From Schizophyllum amplum (lineage: Eukaryota > Basidiomycota > Agaricomycetes > Agaricales > Schizophyllaceae): a stretch of 17,128 nt of DNA. The notes beneath the pieces are model-generated. The model was not told the DNA's origin, ran no database searches, and was given only the letters and a program-made list of their open reading frames with translations. A program made the position numbers and the translations under genes. The DNA lies in the NCBI GenBank assembly GCA_007026445.1, contig VDMD01000278.1, positions 1 through 17,128 of the forward strand. The letters run 5' to 3'. This document shows positions 16,797 to 17,128 of the stretch, in pieces (position 1 is the first letter of the stretch; each line of letters starts with the position of its first letter).

Positions 16797-17128
16797 ACTG
16801 TTAGGCTCGAGTAGAGCAGATAAGAGTCACGTACGAGCATGTCATTGGTGAACTACGTAGCGTCGGTTCGAAGTGTAACTGTCGCCATCGTCGGACCTAA
16901 AAAGCAGGGGCCTCTAATGTATACCGAACAAGGACATATGCTAACTCGATGTCCTCGAGATCAACCAAGCTTGCTGAGAGCCACGCCCGCGCGAAGAATG
17001 AGCGCGAGGCCTGGTGACAGGCAAGCTAAGGAGCGGACGGGCAAAAGCCGGTCCGAAACGCCACGTGATAATCGTCACCCTTCGCTGCGATCACGGGCGT
17101 CAAGGCGCGTCACTTCTTTCGAAGACGC

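Larger units (their letters stand above)
16379..17128. other. Upstream region of the SMP-30-like gene; no confident gene
   Basis: These 750 nt run to the window edge. The part next to 16378 is the promoter of the SMP-30-like gene. A hydrophobic minus-strand frame is described separately. CACGTG motifs occur at 16719-16724 and near 17062. The last 250 nt hold nothing I can identify. Confidence 0.5.

Noticed and set aside
1..17128. Secondary-metabolite cluster, mobile element, CRISPR array or viral insertion
   Set aside because: No backbone synthase, P450, transporter, transposase, terminal repeats, reverse transcriptase or spaced repeat array was found on either strand.

Overview
This window comes from a filamentous fungus, most likely a basidiomycete (Agaricomycete-like). 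The genes are GC-rich and densely interrupted by very short spliceosomal introns, nearly all 47-73 nt with GT...AG ends and CTNAC-like branch sites. There are several micro-exons, eukaryotic ribosome-biogenesis genes and secreted saprotroph-type enzymes. No bacterial operon, CRISPR array, transposon or convincing tRNA was seen. All gene models were built by hand, splicing so that reading phase and family motifs stay continuous.

Layout, left to right: (1) UTP5/WDR43-like U3 snoRNP protein, + strand, 418-2830, 4 exons, 748 aa. (2) Secreted GH127/DUF1680 beta-L-arabinofuranosidase-like protein, + strand, 3648-6804, 22 exons, 649 aa. (3) Ribosomal protein eL19, - strand, 7223-7974, 4 coding exons plus a 5'UTR intron, 195 aa. 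(4) Secreted or vacuolar S10 serine carboxypeptidase, + strand, 8824-11119, 13 exons, 497 aa. (5) Branched-chain aminotransferase (BCAT), - strand, 11220-12760, 7 exons, 401 aa. (6) A second BCAT in divergent orientation, + strand, 13622-15161, 7 exons in the same places and phases but with several frameshifts near its 3' end. (7) Secreted SMP-30/gluconolactonase-like beta-propeller protein, - strand, 15303-16378, frameshifted repeatedly in its C-terminal two thirds. The last 750 nt hold the promoter of gene 7 and a weak membrane-protein-like reading frame.

The genes do not form one pathway. Genes 1 and 3 serve ribosome production. Genes 2, 4 and 7 look like secretory-pathway proteins. Genes 5 and 6 are a head-to-head paralogous pair for leucine/isoleucine/valine transamination. 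Their shared promoter region carries three TGACTC (Gcn4/Cpc1-type) hexamers placed just upstream of TATA-like boxes.

The observations most worth checking are a 1.2-kb zone (about 14650-15841) with about eleven small indel sites across two unrelated convergent genes, two GC-AG introns, a 16-nt start-codon micro-exon in eL19, concerted loss of a structural disulfide in the carboxypeptidase, and a dense cluster of palindromes and CCGGAC boxes between eL19 and the carboxypeptidase. I found no clear undescribed multi-gene system.
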